NCBI GenBank assembly: GCA_964016885.1
Contig: OZ024748.1
Coordinates: 35,066,887 to 35,130,886, forward strand
Reading direction: 5' to 3'
DNA length: 64,000 nucleotides
Source: Eledone cirrhosa
Taxonomy: Eukaryota; Mollusca; Cephalopoda; Octopoda; Eledonidae
Positions 61,801-64,000 of the stretch are shown here, one piece after another. The notes below the pieces were generated by a model. It was not told the DNA's origin, made no database searches, and saw only the letters and a list, made by a program, of their open reading frames with translations. The position numbers and the translations under genes are program-made. Each line of letters begins with the position of its first letter. The stretch's first letter is position 1.

Positions 61801-64000
61801 GTTACCTCAGTCCACTGTAATACATCTCTAGAGTTGGAAGCTGAGATAAGGGGTGTTACGTCAGTCCACTGTAATACATCTATAGTGTTACAAGCTGAGA
61901 TAAGGGGTGTTACCTCAGTCCACTGTAATACATCTCTAGTTTTGGAAGCTGAGATAAGGGGTGTTACCTCAGTCCACTGCAATACATCTCTAGTTTTGGA
62001 AGCTGAGATAAGGGGTGTTACCTCAGTCCACTGTAATACATCTCTAGTGTTAGAAGCTGAGATAAGGGGTGTTACCTCAGTCCACTGTAATATATCTCTA
62101 GTGTTAGAATCTGAGATAAGGGGTGTTACGTCAGTCCACTGTAATACATCTCTAGTGTTAGAAGCTGAGATAAGGGGTGTTACCTCAGTCCACTGTAATA
62201 CATCTCTAGTGTTAGAAGCTGAGATAAGGGGTGTTACCTCAGTCCACTGTAATACATCTCTAGTGTTAGAAGCTGAGATAAGGGGTGTTACCTCAGTTCA
62301 CTGTAATACATCTCCAGTGTTAGAAGCTGAGATAAGGGGTGTTACCTCAGTCCACTGTAATACATCTGTAGAGTTAGAAGCTGAGATAAGGGGTGTTACC
62401 TCAGTCCACTGTAATACATCTCTAGAGTTAGAAGCTGAGATAAGGAGTGTTACCTCAGTCCACTGTAATACATCTCTAGTTTTGGAAGCTGAGATAAGGG
62501 GTGTTACTTCAGTCCACTGTAATACATCTCTAGTGTTAGAAGCTGAGATAATGGGTGTTACCTCAGTCCACTGTAATACATCTATAGTGTTACAAGCTGA
62601 GATAAGGGGTGTTACCTCAGTTCACTGTAATACATCTATAGTGTTAGAATCGTAGATAAGGGGTGTTACCTCAGTCCACTGTAATACATCTATAGTGTTA
62701 GAAGCTGAGATAAGGGGTGTTACCTCAGTTCACTGTAATACATCTCCAGTGTTAGAAGCTGAGATAAGGGGTTTATCTCAATCCACTGTAATACTTCTCT
62801 AGTGTTAGAAGCTGAGATAAGGAGTGTTACCTCAGTCCACTGTAATACATCTCTAGTGTTGGAAGATGAGATAAGAGGTGTTACCTCAGTCCACAGTAAT
62901 ACATCTTTAGCGTTAGAAACTGAGATAAGGGGTGTTACCTCAGTCCACTGTAATACATCTCTAGAGTTGGAAGCTGAGATAAGGGGTGTTACGTCAGTCC
63001 ACTGTAATACATCTATAGTGTTACAAGCTGAGATAAGGGGTGTTACCTCAGTCCACTGTAATACATCTCTAGTTTTGGAAGCTGAGATAAGGGGTGTTAC
63101 CTCAGTCCACTGTAATACATCTGTAGAGTTAGAAGCTGAGATAAGGGGTGTTACCTCAGTCCACTGTAATACATCTCTAGGGTTAGAAGATGAGATAAGG
63201 GGTGTTACCTCAGTCCACTGTAATACATCTCTAATTTTGGAAGCTGAGATAAGGGGTGTTACTTCAGTCCACTGTAATACATCTCTAGTGTTAGAAGCTG
63301 AGATAAGGGGTGTTACCTCAGTCCACTGTAATACATCTATAGTGTTACAAGCTGAGATAAGGGGTGTTACCTCAGTTCACTGTAATACATCTCCAGTGTT
63401 AGAAGCTGAGATAAGGGGTTTATCTCAATCCACTGTAATACATCTCTAGTGTTAGAAGCTGAGATAAGGAGTGTTACCTCAGTCCACTGTAATACATCTC
63501 TAGTGTTGGAAGATGAGATAAGAGGTGTTACCTCAGTCCACAGTAATACATCTTTAGCGTTAGAAACTGAGATAAGGGGTTTTACCTCAGTCCACTGTAA
63601 TACATCTCTAGTGTTAGAAGCTGAGATAAGGAGTGTTATCTCAGTCCACTGTAATACATCTCTAGAGATGGAAGCTGAGATAAGGGGTGTTACGTCAGTT
63701 CACTGTAATACATCTCCAGTGTTAGAAGCTGAGATAAGGGGTGTTACCTCAGTCCACTGTAATACATCTCTAGTGTTAGAAGCTGAGATAAGGGGTGTTA
63801 CCTCAGTCCACTGTAATACATCTCTAGTGTTAGAAGCTGAGATAAGGGGTGTTACCTCAGTACACTGTAATACATCTCTAGTGTTAGAAGCTGAGATAAG
63901 GAGTGTTATCTCAGTCCACTGTAATACATCTCTAGAGCTGGAAGCTGAGATAAGGGGTGTTACGTCAGTTCACTGTAATACATCTCCAGTGTTAGAAGCT
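49834..64000 (+). repeat. 54-bp satellite array, about 262 copies, runs off the window
   Basis: Tandem monomers of 54 bp containing gaagctgagataaggggtgt, tacctcagtccactgtaata and catctctagtgtt. Reading the 18 codons gives LEAEIRGVTSVHCNTSLV repeated, which explains apparent proteins of up to 518 residues. They are not credible genes. Starts are GTG or TTG, not ATG. Two monomer variants abolish the frame and recur throughout: aatcgtagataagg (TAG stop) and a one-base loss in aggggtttatctcaatcc. Others have aagcttag stops or lose one G (ataagggtgtt). The reverse strand is also open in places. Nearly every monomer contains agataagg, a GATA-factor consensus. The right end of the array is not in the window. 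Confidence 0.97.
57084..63480 (+). repeat. Higher-order repeats within the 54-bp satellite
   Basis: A cassette beginning with a distinctive set of monomers (EIRSVTSVHCNTS, LEDEIRGVTSVHSN, LALETEIRG) starts at 57084, 57839, 58540, 59781, 61669 and 62802, with a variant start at 60914. Each cassette includes the TAG-bearing monomer and closes with the one-base-deleted monomer. Distances are 755, 701, 1241, 1133, 755 and 1133 bases, that is 14, 13, 23, 21, 14 and 21 monomers minus one base each. Another pair, 53032-53343 and 55413-55724, repeats at a distance of 2381 bases. Confidence 0.9.

Noticed and set aside
49872..63449. Long open frames (up to 518 codons) encoding an 18-residue repeat protein
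   Set aside because: They follow from the 54-bp period. Starts are GTG/TTG, stop and frameshift variants recur in a fixed cassette position, the reverse strand is also open, and there is no flanking ATG exon or splice context.
49872..64000. CRISPR-like array
   Set aside because: Direct repeats have no unique spacers, and the sequence is clearly eukaryotic.

Overview
This is eukaryotic, intron-rich and extremely repeat-rich DNA, most likely from a cephalopod mollusc, probably an octopus or relative. The evidence is long (TA)n tracts, tRNA-derived SINEs, RTE-like LINEs ending in (TGA)n-type repeats, Penelope-like retroelements and a tetraspanin gene with very long introns. The species assignment is inference; no rRNA or mitochondrial marker is present.

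The only host gene I can support well is the 3' half of a TSPAN13/TSPAN31-type tetraspanin on the + strand. Its exons are at 821-1039 (TM3 and start of the large extracellular loop), 8026-8181 (rest of the loop and most of TM4), and then two alternative last exons at 18190-18264 and 23587-23661. Both last exons carry their own acceptor and stop and encode near-identical C-termini. The first exons (TM1-TM2) lie upstream of the window. The intron at 1040-8025 holds a near full-length RTE-like LINE; the intron at 8182-18189 holds an 8.3 kb array of a 44-bp repeat and a 0.5 kb GT-rich tract just before the first alternative last exon.

From 23.7 to 49.6 kb I see no certain gene. This stretch is a transposon landscape: tRNA-derived SINEs, a mariner-family (DD37D) transposon at 28.7-30.0 kb, a foldback/MITE element with an 8-bp target duplication inside a SINE at 30.8-31.1 kb, a 2.4 kb CT-rich minisatellite at 33.4-35.8 kb, a Penelope-like element at 39.2-40.7 kb, and two LINE subfamilies. 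One run at 41.4-47.6 kb has four minus-strand LINE-type insertions in a row, separated by (TA)n. The coding regions of all copies are damaged. Two GC-rich blocks (about 33.1-33.3 and 48.4-49.3 kb) are unresolved.

From about 49.64 kb to the window end lies a 54-bp satellite (about 266 copies). Because 54 is a multiple of 3, it gives long apparent reading frames, but recurrent stop and frameshift variants and the near absence of ATG argue against a protein. Nearly every monomer holds a GATA-factor-type site inside a short near-palindrome, the array flips orientation at a hairpin-like junction at its left edge, and its right part shows higher-order repeats. The three large tandem arrays together make up roughly 25 kb of the 64 kb.
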